Positions 10,071-20,965 of a DNA stretch of 64,000 bases are shown in pieces. The stretch is from the NCBI RefSeq assembly GCF_026151205.1, contig NC_087083.1:13018944-13082943 (forward strand). The letters are read 5' to 3'. Every line of letters starts with the position of its first letter. Within the stretch, counting starts at the first letter, position 1. The notes beneath the pieces are model-generated. The model was not told where the DNA came from, did not search any database, and worked only from the letters and a program-made list of their open reading frames with translations. The position numbers were made by a program, and so were the translations under genes. The DNA comes from Bolinopsis microptera (Eukaryota; Ctenophora; Tentaculata; Lobata; Bolinopsidae).

Positions 10071-10280
10071 TTACACTACTATTACAATATACATCTTATT
10101 TTCGTATGGCACGATCTCCAAGATACACTGTATGGGGTTGTTGTTTAGGCAAGGGCTTTTCTTGACGTTTAGGGAGAAAATTGCTTCTCTCATATTCCTG
10201 ACTGTTTTGTCAACAAGGTGGTAAATTGGAACTGAACTCAAATTCATGCGTATATTATAAATCGGATAATTCATCTGCAT
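10071..10280 (-). CDS. Short unrecognised ORF
   Basis: 69 codons including SVPIYHLVDKTVRNMREAIF and CILEIVPYENKMYIVIVV. It lies between the (GA)n tract and the second NMVGSG copy. Composition is protein-like, but no second copy or clear splice sites were found. Could be a chance ORF. Confidence 0.2.
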   Translation of the reverse strand: MQMNYPIYNIRMNLSSVPIYHLVDKTVRNMREAIFSLNVKKSPCLNNNPIQCILEIVPYENKMYIVIVV

Positions 10281-10586
10281 GATTTATTTTCTAAGGATCG
10301 ATAATAATTTGATAAAAAATGAGAATATAAAAGGCAAGTGCTCAATAAACTTCATTCCGATAAACATTGACGCCTATTGAAAAAAGAAAAATTATAAGCC
10401 AGATAAAAAATGAAAACAAAAAGAAAGAGAAATGTGAAGAATTATAGCGTTAACATTGAGAAGAACAAAATATTGTACAATTATATTGTCTGAGATGGCA
10501 TATTGGAGTATTACAGAAGTTTTGAGTTAAAGTAATAACTTATTTATAAATCTCTCATAATTAATGTGAAAGGTTTCAATTATTTT

Positions 10587-10778
10587 TTAATCGTCCAGCG
10601 ATGGCAATCTCCCTGTAGAGGAGACTATGCTCCTCGGGATTGAGTAGGAGTAACCACTCGCAACAGCATACGTGCAGCATTTCTTCCCCACCCTTACGAG
10701 GAGACGGTCTCCCCCGCATTTTATAACAATTCCGGAACCGACCATGTTGCTAATTGGTTGATAAATGTTAAGATACAA
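10587..10778 (-). pseudogene. Unknown ORF (NMVGSGIVIKCGG family), frameshifted copy 2
   Basis: Shares NIYQPISNMVGSGIVIKCGG with 7340-7672. After DRLLVRVG a one-base deletion shifts the frame, so the following residues (KKCCTYAVASGYSYS) are an out-of-frame reading of the MLHVCYCEWLLLL region. Decayed duplicate. Confidence 0.55.
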
Positions 10779-11089
10779 AATTAAGAAAGTGTAAGCAAAA
10801 TGAAAAATTTATATGGAGTATGACACTCCGCAACGTTTAGTGTTATCTCAGGCGGCAGCGGATAAGGTCTCAAAGGTAAAAATACATATAAATACATATA
10901 ATTTAATAACTAATGATCTGTCGATAATGAAAATAACATCTGTCGATATGAAGATAAAATCAACCAAGAAATAGAAAATGGAATACCTGGGGAACTTTCT
11001 GAGTTTTTAAAATATTGGGTTTTAGGACTAGATTTAATACCTATGGTGACTAAAATTAGGCAGGACATAACATATACATGTCCAAGTTA

Positions 11090-11641
11090 TCATCGATCAT
11101 ATTGTTGATTACCTTCATCTCCGGGATGGGTAATATTGATCATATCAGGCGCCTCCAATAGATACACAAATTTCCCGCTGTGCACTCTACAATCCATGCT
11201 TAATACTTTAAAGGCAAGCTGATTCATTCCATCATCATATGGGTTAAAGAATATAAGTTTTACGATTTTAACGGCATGTGTCATATTATCCCATTTGGTA
11301 TATGCCGTGCTTTTATTAAATGTTCCTGTAGATTTACCTTCTTCGTCAAACACTAAAACCTCTGATGATAGTGTGACCAAAATTCCTGATTCGATTTCCA
11401 CGATGTAGGATGAGTCATATTTTGATTTAATAACGGGACAATCTTTATTAATCCTAGAAGAGTTGTTTAGGCAGGAGACCGAGATACTTAGCAGGAAATC
11501 CTTTTCGGGACACAGCTTAAAGAAGTCAGCAGAACAGCTATAGAAGTTGTAGAAGATTCCATCTGCAATTATTATCTTTCCTTCCTCCTCTAGTTTCCAA
11601 TCTTCGGCATGCTTCGTGCAAGGTGTTGTTTTGTTTCTATT
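11090..11641 (-). CDS. Unknown sequon-rich ectodomain-like exon
   Basis: Open for about 183 codons from an acceptor TTCTTTTAATAG|AAAC (edge near 11641) to a stop at 11090, much longer than its Met-initiated part. It has at least five Asn-x-Ser/Thr sequons (NNSS, NKS, NMT, NIT) and several cysteines (TTPCTKH, YSCSADFFKLCPEKD, SVSCLNN, KDCPV, MDCRV), with strand-like hydrophobic alternation and no membrane segment. This suggests a secreted or lumenal domain. No family recognised. A signal peptide would have to lie in an upstream exon not identified here. Confidence 0.45.
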   Translation of the reverse strand, partial: NRNKTTPCTKHAEDWKLEEEGKIIIADGIFYNFYSCSADFFKLCPEKDFLLSISVSCLNNSSRINKDCPVIKSKYDSSYIVEIESGILVTLSSEVLVFDEEGKSTGTFNKSTAYTKWDNMTHAVKIVKLIFFNPYDDGMNQLAFKVLSMDCRVHSGKFVYLLEAPDMINITHPGDEGNQQYDR

Positions 11642-12429
11642 AAAAGAATAAATTGAATCAAGTTTCTAATCTACTCAGCTTTTTGAAATGTACTCTTTGT
11701 TAGTTTCGTCCGCTGCTGATCTTCCTTTGGTGCTGTGTATGGAATGGTGATTGTCATAGAGTATGATGGCCACATCAAATATCTGTTACCTCCCTTAGTA
11801 TAGTAGTATAATACATACTAGATATTATTACAAATCGTTTATGTTATAGACTCTCTATAAAGGGTGCTTATTCTCTTATTTCCACAACTATTCTCGTTTC
11901 CTTTTGTGGTCACTGAATTATTTATTCCCCTCTGTTTTGATTGTATCCGTCTGATCTCCAATCGAAATGATAGTTACAGTCATATGTCTATCAACTCTGA
12001 TGTTATGCTTTAATAAAATAATTTTAATACATACAATTATCAAACAATATCCCGGTCGCGGGTCGCCTCAATGTCGACATCTGTTCGGGACCACTTCGCC
12101 AGTTCTGAAGTTTTATCAATATAGGTTGTTACTCTGGTGAGGAATGGCCTCACCAATCGTTCTTTCGTTTTATGTAAGTACCTCCGTCTACAGGATTTTC
12201 AATACTTAGAGTAGGATCTCGGAATCTGTTCATAACAAAATAGAAAAGGTTGTCTGTACAGCTGAGAGTGGGATCAGTGGGATTGATCATAATTTTTAAA
12301 AATCGAGAATTATTTAAAATTTAGAACCCCCTCGCTCGAGCAGTTGCCTTTTTTAGTTCAGACTTTCAGGAGCCTGTTAATATAAACTCCGGCAAATTAA
12401 CGCCTGGTACGATTGGTTTTAAATGTAAA

Positions 12430-12680
12430 AAGAGAAATTTAGCCAGATACAAAATTAGGACGAAAAAGAGAAAAAAACATGTAAAGAATTAGCGTTAAAA
12501 TTAAGAAGAAAAAAAGATTATACAATGATATTATCTGGCAAGGTATAGTGGAATATTGCAGATATGCTTATATTGGTAATTAAACTGGTTTAAGACAAAA
12601 AAGAGAAAAAAACATGTAAAGAATTAGCGTTAACATTAAGAAGAAAAAAAGATTATGCAATGATATTGTCTGGCAAGGTA
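12430..12680. repeat. Purine-rich dispersed repeat, two tandem units
   Basis: Unit of roughly 135-160 bp: AAAGAGAAAAAAACATG, AAAGAATTAGCGTTAACATT, AAGAAGAAAAAAAGATTATA, CAATGATATTGTCTGGCAAGG. Further pairs are at 17330-17570 and 21930-22190, with diverged relatives at 8510-8640, 9140-9260 and 10380-10510. The right end overlaps the 3' coding end (LPDNIIA) of the zinc-ribbon exon, suggesting that the end of that exon plus flank was amplified. Confidence 0.65.
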
Positions 12681-12874
12681 CATTGGAATGTGAACGACAC
12701 TCCCTTGCTGTCTTTCAGTATTTTTTGGGTGATGGTTACCGTTTCAGATAACAGTTGTGGAATCTCATCCAACAGAGGCAGCGTTGAATGGCATCGGTCT
12801 AATTCTTAGGTTTCCTGCTCTTTTAGCGACATTAGGTTTTTGTAGCGTCCACTCTGAACATAACTTGCCTCCAC
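12675..12874 (-). pseudogene. Zinc-ribbon exon, deleted copy
   Basis: Acceptor TCTCAG|GTGGAGG at 12874. It matches the exon at 17560-17815 but lacks about 48 bp that encode the second Cys pair (MCLEC region), and it shares the same early in-frame stop region. A four-cysteine ribbon cannot form. Pseudoexon. Confidence 0.6.
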
Positions 12875-13185
12875 CTGAGAGAATATCAAATTTGAGTAAC
12901 GTATTCAACATTATAAAAAACGGGAAAACAAAGATTTTTAGAAAAATAAAGTAACGTTTAACAATAGTAGTAAACTTAATTTACAAACTGGTAAAGTAAC
13001 AGATCTAAAGTGAAGAAGATATAGAGACCAATGAACATGTCATCAATCACAATTTTTGGTTCGAGCTTAACAAGACATCCATAAAGGGTAGACATGATCA
13101 ATGAGTGTTTTAGTATGGGGTGTTGTAACACTGTTGTTGAGAGATGGGAAACTGAACTAATTAATTCACAAACAAGTTGTTGTAT

Positions 13186-13376
13186 TTATACCCATATCCA
13201 CAGATGAGCATGCAGGAGATCGTGCAGATCTTCGTATTCTTCATACAGCATAGCCATGAATACAAATGCTATATCCCCCCTCCCATTATCTAGATATACA
13301 ACCACAGGCTTTTTATAACTCTCGAAAGCAGTGACAACTTTGTAGCTAAAACCACAGGGTATATGTTCTTTAACGT
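13186..13376 (-). CDS. Family B DNA polymerase exonuclease-domain exon, open copy
   Basis: Open minus-strand exon containing VKEHIPCGFSYKVVTAFESY and KKPVVVYLDN, then an acidic helix EEYEDLHDLL, ending at a stop near 13186. The HxPCGFxYxVV segment followed by a basic-VVY strand is the arrangement just after the Exo I DxE motif in protein-primed polymerases of Polintons/Mavericks and adintoviruses. Of the three copies in this window this one alone has no frameshift, but the small exon carrying DxE (see 24173-24222) is deleted from this copy. Identification is by motif only; no palm-domain motifs were found. Confidence 0.6.
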
Positions 13377-13494
13377 TACTAATTATTTATCTGAGAAATG
13401 TAGCATACTATTCTTTGAGAGGGCGGATGGTATAATAGTTGATTAATTAATTAATTAAGCAGTATATAATTAACATTATAAACAATTATTACCT

Positions 13495-13645
13495 GCTACA
13501 ATGCATGCTGGTGACTGAACCATCTTCCAAAACGATTTAAAGAAGAGTTTGTCATCGGATGGGAACTTTATTCCCTAAGCTTTAAGGCGTATACAATTTT
13601 TTTCATGTTTCGAGAGATTTTCTGCTCCATAAAAACGGCTAAATT
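13495..13645 (-). pseudogene. Polymerase zinc-finger/pre-Exo exon, truncated copy
   Basis: Homologous to 24367-24535: the same LFFKSFxKMVQSPA..IV end and the same donor GCAG|GTAATAATT. It has substitutions, loses one Tyr codon before the donor, and becomes unrelated upstream of about 13630. The left part of the Cys finger is gone. Confidence 0.55.
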
Positions 13646-14489
13646 AATGATCTCTAGCTGAACGAGGACTGGGGATGGAGAAGTTTCACTGTATACGCCA
13701 ATTTACAATTTTATTGACCTACCTATCTGATGTACTGAGTATCGATTATGAACATATTTCTCCAGGACGATCGGAAACTGTATTTCGTACTCGAGGGTGA
13801 CATTCCTCCTATTTATCTCAGCAGATAGGATCCTGATATCACCTACCTGAATTGTTTTCTTGTGTAATTTCACTTCTAGTTCTACTTATAAAATATGTTA
13901 GAATCAAAGGTTACGCATGTGCAAAGTTATTCGTTTCAAAAGAAACTATTTAATTAATCGGGTGATCATATTATATCACCTTAGTCGAAACAATCTAAGT
14001 GTAAATCATTTAAATCAAAAACTTGTATTTTGTGTACCTGGTGGAGCTTTCCAGGTTTGTTAAAAAAACCGTACCATGAAACTCGTCATATGTGACTAGT
14101 TCCTTTAGTATAGCTGTATTGAAAAAAATGTTAAGAGAAGATCTTTTGATCAGATTCAGTATTTTTATTACAGATAATCAAAATACTTACCTACATACCA
14201 TAAATCGTTAGTATAAATCGGTAATATAAATGAATTTTCATTTGTCTTGGAAACTGGTAAATTGTTTCGGTTGGGTGTCAATAAAATTACTAATGAAGGG
14301 GAACAGCGTGTACAGATACATACTTCCACTTCTGTCTTATCTATTTATCTACGAACTGGTAGATTAATGGTAGATAAATGACACAAAATAACGCAAGCTT
14401 TTCTCCATTACTAACGTTCTTAAAACAACGACTCATTATTGCAATATTTGTTGAGTGGTATATTAACATTGTATGATAAGCTAACTCAC

Positions 14490-14797
14490 CATCTGGTAGT
14501 GTGAACGGGGTTATCTTTCCACTAGTCCGTCCTGTTGAGAGAATATTCAAGGCATCCCTAAAATGTTGCCCATACTCAATAACTTTTTTTTGCTGGATTC
14601 TTAGGTATCTTTCAACATTGCTATTACATTATTTCTATCATCTTGAATATTCCACCTACAGCAGAGCGTGTTTCCTCAGGATCTTGGGGTGCAACTCGTC
14701 TTCTCTTGTTTTGATAGGATGGGGTTTGAGAGCAAATGTGGGCATATTACGAGATCTCCCTGTTGTAAATTTCTCACCACAATCCTCGCAGGGATAC
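14490..14797 (-). pseudogene. C2H2-type finger exon with frameshift, copy 1
   Basis: Acceptor CCACAG|GTATCCCTG (edge 14797) and donor GATG|GTGAGT (14488-14489). It begins YPCEDCGEKFTTGRSRN (C-x2-C). The intact copy at 26080-26319 continues RNAHIF, but here an insertion shifts the frame. Later in the exon another frame is open, with YLRIQQKKVIEYGQHFRDAL and TSGKITPFTLPD up to the donor. Well-preserved splice sites with a broken frame. Confidence 0.6.
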
Positions 14798-14862
14798 CTG
14801 TGGAAATCAGATTATTGTCACATGATTATGAATAATAGAAAGAACGATTTAAAATAAATAAA

Positions 14863-15300
14863 TTAATTAAAGAAAAAATTAAAATATGATTGTAAATTTA
14901 ATAAAGAAAGGCTAACAAACCATTTTCGCATACATTGCAAAAGATGATGAGTTAATTCATCACTTTCTAACTTTATTTCCTTGCAGCAAATGGGGCAAAA
15001 CCGACCAACACCTTTGCATGTCGTAAGATGTTTGGAGGTAGAGCCCATCAAACGCATGGGTTGATCACTGACCTGCTCTGGTTGATTCTCTGATGGTTGA
15101 CTTGAACATTCATTACACCCCATCCGTTGAGTGTCAATGACTTCATTGGCAGAACCACAGTTAGGGCATAGTTCGATTCCACAGAGGTAAATTAAGTCCA
15201 GTGTTGGGAATTTACCATCTTTGAGATGATAATTTACGCTAACAGCATTTGGTGCTGTGTATGGAATGGTGATTGTCATAGAGTATGATGGCCACATCAA
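14863..15300 (-). CDS. Zinc-ribbon plus C2H2-like exon, copy 1
   Basis: A 145-codon ORF. Residues about 40-65 have the ribbon IELCPNCGSANEVIDTQRMG and CNEC (C-x2-C ... C-x2-C), preceded by VSVNYHLKDGKFPTLDLIYL, which aligns with VEATYVMNGNFKNIKSIKEH of the 23.4-kb exon. A second module follows: HLTTCKGVGRFCPICCKEIK and THHLLQC, a C-x2-C...H-H/C finger. The finger continues into the next exon across a weak donor at W. Predicted role: nucleic-acid binding; the strand-ribbon arrangement resembles the zinc-ribbon OB domain (DBD-C) of RPA70. Nearly identical to 18727-19200. Start Met is uncertain because an acceptor may lie upstream. Confidence 0.55.
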   Translation of the reverse strand: MMWPSYSMTITIPYTAPNAVSVNYHLKDGKFPTLDLIYLCGIELCPNCGSANEVIDTQRMGCNECSSQPSENQPEQVSDQPMRLMGSTSKHLTTCKGVGRFCPICCKEIKLESDELTHHLLQCMRKWFVSLSLLNLQSYFNFFFN

Positions 15301-15559
15301 ATATCTGTTACCTCCCTTAGTATAATATTATAATACATACTAAATATTATTACAAATCGTTTATGTTATAAACTCTCTAAGGGTGCTTATTCTCTTATTT
15401 CCACAACTATTCTCGTTTCCTTTTGTAGTCACTGAATTATTTATTCCCCTCTGTTTTGGTTGCGGTTGTATCCATCTGATCTCCAATCGAAATGATAGTT
15501 ACAGTCATATGTCTATCACCTCTGATGAAATAATTATAATACATACAATTATCAAATAA

Positions 15560-15975
15560 AATGTAAGTACCTCTGGATTTTGTCGCCTTGAAAGAGGCCG
15601 TGCCTTAGGCGCAGTGGAGATTCTGTTGTCAGGAAAGGTAAGAATGTGTCCAGCAACCCTCTGGTGGAGGCAATGTGAAGCAATTCATTGTTGGACTTCG
15701 TGGTGGGAGTGAAGCTTAAGGATTAATAATGGAAATGAGCAACGTGTGGAGAGGGAGCGGACACAGCAGAGCAAGACCCCGGGCCATGGATAGGAAACAG
15801 GTGAAGGCAGAAAGGCAGTGAGAATCTTGTGTGTTCCTCTTTTTATAGTCCTAGGTGTTCTGGTGTTCGGTAGAAGAGGAGTTCCAGTGTCTGCAGGTTG
15901 TCAAAGGGAGTTACAAGCAAACAGGTCATTAATACAAATACCGGTTTTCAAAACTGGTTACTTTATCAATTCCAT
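15560..15975. other. Duplicated non-coding block
   Basis: GC-richer stretch without a convincing ORF, duplicated at 19460-19875 with very few differences. It includes the near-palindrome ACCGGTTTTCAAAACTGGT (15941-15959) and the doubled GATAAAGTT motif beside it. May contain an intron or an old exon; nothing recognised. Confidence 0.5.
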
Positions 15976-16084
15976 TAAATCTTGTTAAGTGATAAAGTTG
16001 ATAAAGTGTCCTTTTTATGCCAATTTCTCTTATCAAACCTTTTTTTGCAACTTTTAAATGCTTATCACAAATCTAATTCACATC

Positions 16085-16669
16085 TTAACAAATCGAATTT
16101 ACAACTAACGGCATTACTGGGAAGCAACTTAACTTCTGAGATACTTCCTGCCTACATAACAATGGTGTTATTGTTAGGCCTGGCCTTATGAAGAATTGGG
16201 CCATGGGGGTGAGGAGCAATTCAGCTTCATGCTGTTCCTGCTGGATTTGACTGCCAGGCGGGTATGTTAGTGCTACTACCGGGCTTTCTATATGCGAAAG
16301 TGGTTGCGAGAAGCGTTTCTTCGCAGCTGCTCGTCCGGTGGTGGGTGGGAGGGTTGCGTAGTTCGAAGTTGGTGGGATGGAGTGGACGTTTGTTTTTTCA
16401 GATTCATGGTCGACGGTGGATAGGGTTATTTTATAGGATCCGAATCTTACCGCGGCTGACAATTTAAGTGGGGGCGGTTTTTGTACTGAGGTGATGGGCA
16501 CTTGCAGCTGGTGCGGGTTCTGGCAGTATGGGGTGCGATGGATTGTCTAATGTGGCCAGCGCCCAGCACCGGTCCTGGAGTGGCCGGCGCGGGTTTGGGT
16601 ACGGTTGGTACAGGCCCTGGTGCGGCGGCTGTGGTGCAGATGGGGGTTGGATAAGGTCGTGGAACTGCA
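16085..16669 (-). pseudogene. Proline-rich exon, copy 1 (frameshifted)
   Basis: Acceptor TTTGCAG|TTCCACGACC with exon edge near 16669. The first frame (FHDLIQPPSAPQPPHQGLYQ, then PEPAPAAS) runs to 16464; a second overlapping frame (ITSVQKPPPLKLSAAV ... TLPPTTGRAAAKKRF) continues to 16085. A frameshift in the overlap separates them. Low-complexity Pro/Ala/Gln linker; no domain. Copy 2 at 19985-20583 keeps the acceptor but has other indels. Confidence 0.45.
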
Positions 16670-17559
16670 AACCGGAGAAATATCAGTAGACGATCTCCAT
16701 CTAATAATTTGGCATAATATCCGGATGTGGAACTGGGGTGTTAGGTTGCCTATTCTCTTATTTCCACAACTATCCTCCTTTTTTAGTTTTTTGTGGTCAT
16801 TGAGTTATATATTTTTCCTTGATTTGGTTGTATCCGTCAGCTCTTCAATGGAAATGACAGTTACAGTTATTTTTCTATCACCTCTGATGATATGCTTTAA
16901 TAAAATAATATTAATTATAATACATACAATTATAAAATAATATCCCGGTCGCGGGTCGCCTCAATGTCGACGTCTGTTCGGGACCACTTCGCCAGTTCCA
17001 GAGTTTTATCAATATAGGTTGTTACTCTGGTGAGGAATGGCCTCACCAATCTTTTTTTCGTTTTATGTAAGTACCTCCGTCTACAGGATTTTCAATACTT
17101 AGAGTAGGATCTCGGAATCTGTTCATAACAAAATAGAAAAGGTTGTCTGTACAGCTGAGAGTGGGATCAGTGGGATTGATCATAATTTAAAAAAATCGAG
17201 AATTATTTAAAATTTAGAACCCCCTCGCTCGAGCAGTTGCCTTTTTTAGTTCAGACTTTCAGGAGCCTGTTAATATAAACAATAAACTCCGGCAAATTAA
17301 CGCCTGGTACGATTGGTTTTAAATGTAAAAAGAGAAATTTAGCCAGATACAAAATTAAGACGAAAAAGAGAAAAAACATGTAAAGAATTAGCGTTAACAT
17401 TAAGAAGAAAAAAAGATTATACAATGATATTGTCTGGCAAGGTATAGTGGAATATTGTAAATATGCTTATATCGGTAATTAACCTGGTTTAAGACAAAAA
17501 AGAGAAAAAAACATGTAAAGAATTAGCGTTAACATTAAGAAGAAAAAAAGATTATGCAA

Positions 17560-17815
17560 TGATATTGTCTGGCAAGGTACATTGGAATGTGAACGACACT
17601 CCCTTGCTGTCTTTCAGTATTTTTTGGGTGATGGTTACCGTTTCAGATAACAGTTGTGGAATCTCATCATCAGAGAGTGTTGAACACTCCAGGCACATGC
17701 TTTGCGCATCCAACAGAGGCAGCGTTGAATGGCATCGGTCACATTCTTAGGTTTCCTGCTCTTTTAGCGACATTAGGTTTTTGTAGCGTCCACTCTGAAC
17801 ATAACTTGCCTCCAC
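17560..17815 (-). pseudogene. Zinc-ribbon exon with in-frame stop, copy 2
   Basis: Acceptor TCTCAG|GTGGAGG (edge 17815). The frame reads VEASYVQSGRYKNLMSLKEQ, then a stop, then ECDRCHSTLPLLDAQ, MCLEC and LPDNIIA. Both CxxC pairs are present, so only the stop and a few substitutions distinguish it from the open copy at 22942-23433. Confidence 0.65.
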
Positions 17816-17879
17816 CTGAGAGAATATCAAATTTGAGTAACGTATTCAACATTATAAAAAACGGGAAAACATATCCACA

Positions 17880-18078
17880 GATGAGCATGCAGGAGATCGT
17901 GCAGATCTTCGTATTCTTCATACAGCATAGCCATGAATACAGAATCTGTGTATTACAGATGCTACATCCCGCGTCCCATTATTTCGATATACAACCACAG
18001 GCTTTTATAACTCTCGAAAGCAGTGACAACTTTGTAGCTGAAACCACAGGGTATATGTTCTTTAACACGTGTAGTATT
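17880..18078 (-). pseudogene. Polymerase exonuclease-domain exon, broken copy 2
   Basis: Acceptor TTTTCAG|AATACT (edge near 18078), then VKEHIPCGFSYKVVTAFESY as in copy 1. A one-base deletion in the AAAAAG run shifts the frame and leads to stops. The downstream acidic segment EEYEDLHDLLHAHLW is intact in another frame. Confidence 0.6.
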
Positions 18079-18389
18079 CTGAAAATAAAAAGAAACGGTT
18101 GTGAATAAATCGTTAGTATAAATCGGTAATATAAATGAATTGTCATTTGTCTTGGAAACTGGTAAATTGTTTCGGTTGGGTGTCAATAAAAGTTCTTATG
18201 AAGGGGAACAGCGTGTACAGATACATACTTCCACTTCTGTCTTATCTATTTGTCTACGAACTGGTAGATAAATAACACAAAATAACGCAAGCTTTTATTT
18301 ATTACTAACGTTCTTAAAGTTAAAACAACGACTCATTATTGCAATATTTCTTGAGTGGTATATTAACATTGTATGATAAGCTAACTCAC

Positions 18390-18697
18390 CATCTGGTAGT
18401 GTGAACGGGGTTATCTTTCCACTAGTCCGTCCTGTTGAGAGAATATTCAAGGTATCCCTAAAATGTTGCCCATACTCAATAACATTTTTTTGCTGGATTC
18501 TTTGGTATCTTTCAACATTGCTATTACTTTATTTCTATCATCTTGAATATTCCACCTACAGCAGAGCGTGTTTCCTCAGGATCTTGGGGTGCAACTCGTC
18601 TTCTCTTGTTTTGATAGGATGGGGTTTGAGAGCAAATGTGGGCATATTACGAGCTCTCCCTGTTGTAAATTTCTCACCACAATCCTCGCAGGGATAC
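18390..18697 (-). pseudogene. C2H2-type finger exon with frameshift, copy 2
   Basis: Same structure as 14490-14797: acceptor CCACAG|GTATCC, YPCEDCGEKFTTG, frameshift, then an open TSGKITPFTLPD segment and donor GATG|GTGAGT at 18388-18389. The shared frameshift shows it predates the duplication. Confidence 0.6.
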
Positions 18698-18726
18698 CTG
18701 TGGAAAATCAGATTATTGTCACATGA

Positions 18727-19200
18727 TTATGAATAATAGAAAGAACGATTTAAAATAAATAAATTAATTAAAGAAAAAGTAAAATATGATTGTACATTTA
18801 ATAAAGAAAGGCTAAAAAACCATTTTCGCATACATTGCAAAAGATGATGAGTTAATTCATCACTTTCTAACTTTATTTCCTTGCAGCAAATGGGGCAAAA
18901 CCGACCAACACCTTTGCATGTCGTAAGATGTTTGGAGGTAGAGCCCATCAAACGCATGGGTTGATCACTGACCCGCTCTGGTTGATTCTCTGATGGTTGA
19001 CTTGAACATTCATTACACCCCATCCGTTGAGTGTCAATGACTTCATTGTCAGAACCACAGTTAGGGCATAGTTCGATTCCACAGAGGTAAATTAAGTCCA
19101 GTGTTGGGAATTTACCATCTTTGAGATGATAATTTACGCTAACAGCATTTGGTGCTGTGTATGGAATGGTGATTGTCATAGAGTATGATGGCCACATCAA
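18727..19200 (-). CDS. Zinc-ribbon plus C2H2-like exon, copy 2
   Basis: Nearly identical to 14863-15300 (one Ala/Asp and a few other changes) with the ribbon ELCPNCGS ... GCNEC and the finger FCPICCKEIKLESDELTHHL. That the ORF remains open in both copies, while the adjacent exon is frameshifted in both, fits a recent duplication of an already damaged gene. Confidence 0.55.
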   Translation of the reverse strand: MMWPSYSMTITIPYTAPNAVSVNYHLKDGKFPTLDLIYLCGIELCPNCGSDNEVIDTQRMGCNECSSQPSENQPERVSDQPMRLMGSTSKHLTTCKGVGRFCPICCKEIKLESDELTHHLLQCMRKWFFSLSLLNVQSYFTFSLINLFILNRSFYYS

Positions 19201-19984
19201 ATATCTGTTACCTCCCTTAGTATAATAGTATAATACATACTAGATATTATTACAAATCGTTTATGTTATAGACTCTCTAAGGGTGCTTATTCTCTTATTT
19301 CCACGACTATTCTCGTTTCCTTTTGTAGTCACTGAATTATTTATTCCCCTCTGTTTTGGTTGCGGTTGTATCCGTCTGATCTCCAATCGAAATGATAGTT
19401 ACAGTCATATGTCTATCACCTCTGATGAAATAATTATAATACATACAATTATCAAATAAAATGTAAGTACCTCTGGATTTTGTCGCCTTGAAAGAGGCCG
19501 TGCCTTAGGCGCAGTGGAGATTCTGTTGTCAGGAAAGCTAAGAATGTGTCCAGCAACCCTCTGGTGGAGGCAATGTGAAGCAATTCATTGTTGGACTTCG
19601 TGGTGGGAGTGAAGCTTAAGGATTAATAATGGAAATGAGCAACGTGTGGAGAGGGAGCGGACACAGCAGAGCAAGACCCCGGGCCATGGATAGGAAACAG
19701 GTGAAAGCAGAAAGGCAGTGAGAATCTTGTGTGTTCCTCTTTTTATAGTCCTAGGTGTTCTGGTGTTCGGTGGAAGAGGAGTTCCAGTGTCCGCAGGTTG
19801 TCAAAGGGAGTTACAAGCAAACAGGTCATTAATACAAATACCGGTTTTCAAAACTGGTTACTTTATCAATTCCATTAAATCTTGTTAAGTGATAAAGTTG
19901 ATAAAGTGTCCTTTTTATGCCAATTTCTCCTATCAAACCTTTTTTTGCAACTTTTAAATGCTTATCACAAATCTAATTCACATC

Positions 19985-20583
19985 TTAACAAATCGAATTT
20001 ACAACTAACGGCATTACTGGGAAGCAACTTAACTTCTGAGATACTTCCTGCCTACATAACAATGGTGTTATTGTTAGGCTTGGCCTTCTGAAGAATTGGG
20101 CCGTGGGGTGAGGAGCAATTCAGCTTCATGCTGTTCCTGCTGGATTTGACTGCCAGGCGGGTATGTTAGTGCTACTACCGGGCTTTCTATATGCGAAAGT
20201 GGTTGCGAGAAGCGTTTCTTCGCAGCTGCTCGTCCAGTGGTGGGTGGGAGGGTTGCATAGTTCGACGTTGGTGGGATGGAGTGGACGTTTGTTTTTTCAG
20301 ATTCTTTGTCGACGGTGGCTATAGGGTTATTTTATAGGATCCGAATTCCGAATCGTACCGCGGCTGACAATTTAGGTAGGGGCGGTTTTTGTACTGGCTT
20401 AGGTGATGGGAACTTTGATGCAGCTGGTGCGGGTTCTGGCAGTATGGGGTGCGATGGATTGTCTAATGTGGCCAGCGCCCAGCACTGTTCCTAGAGTGGC
20501 CGGCGCGGGTTCGGGTACGGTTGGTATAGGCCCTGGCGCGGCGGCTGTGGTGCAGGTGGGGGTTGGATAAGGTCGTGGAACTG
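19985..20583 (-). pseudogene. Proline-rich exon, copy 2
   Basis: Acceptor TTTTGCAG|TTCCACGACC (edge 20583). Indels relative to copy 1 give different stops; LPPTTGRAAAKKRFSQPL and LTYPPGSQIQQEQHEAELLL are retained in one frame. Confidence 0.45.
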
Positions 20584-20860
20584 CAAAATATCCGGAGAAA
20601 TATATACGATAATACGATCTCCATCTAATAATTTGACATAATATCCGGCTGTGGAACTGGGGTGTTAGGTTGCCTATTCTCTTATTTCCACAACTATCCT
20701 CCTTTTTTAGTTTTTTGTGGTCATTGAGTTATATATTTTTTCTGATTTGGTTGTATCCGTCAGCTCTTTAATGGAAATTATAGTTACAGTTATTTTTCTA
20801 TCACCTCTGATGTTATGCTTTAATAAAATAATTATAATACATACAATTATAAAATAATAT

Positions 20861-20880
20861 CCCGGTCGCGGGTTGCCTCA
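20861..20880. repeat. Start of tandem copy 3, cut by the HSP70 fragment
   Basis: CCCGGTCGCGGGTTGCCTCA is the beginning of the tandem unit. Unit sequence resumes at about 21751 (TCTGTACAGCTGAGAGTGGG, equivalent to 17147). About 185 bp of the unit are replaced by HSP70-related and poly-C sequence. Confidence 0.75.
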
Positions 20881-20918
20881 GGGGGAGCCGCCCATGAGTG
20901 CTTTTAAATGATATGCCG

Positions 20919-20965
<47 letters not shown>

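Larger units (their letters stand above)
12051..16943. repeat. Large tandem duplication, copy 1
   Basis: Starts at CCCGGTCGCGGGTCGCC (12051) and ends where the same sequence begins again at 16944 (offset 4893 at the left end, 3900 over 14.3-16.9 kb). It holds zinc-ribbon, exonuclease, zinc-finger and proline-rich exons on the minus strand. Copy 2 lacks roughly 1 kb (about 12.95-14.2 kb here, apart from the exonuclease exon region). Divergence between copies is a few percent by eye. Confidence 0.85.
16944..20860. repeat. Large tandem duplication, copy 2
   Basis: Begins CCCGGTCGCGGGTCGCC and runs to the next occurrence of that sequence at 20861. Exon order matches copy 1. The roughly 1-kb deletion relative to copy 1 joins the exonuclease exon (about 18075) directly to sequence equivalent to 14.2 kb. 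Confidence 0.85.
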
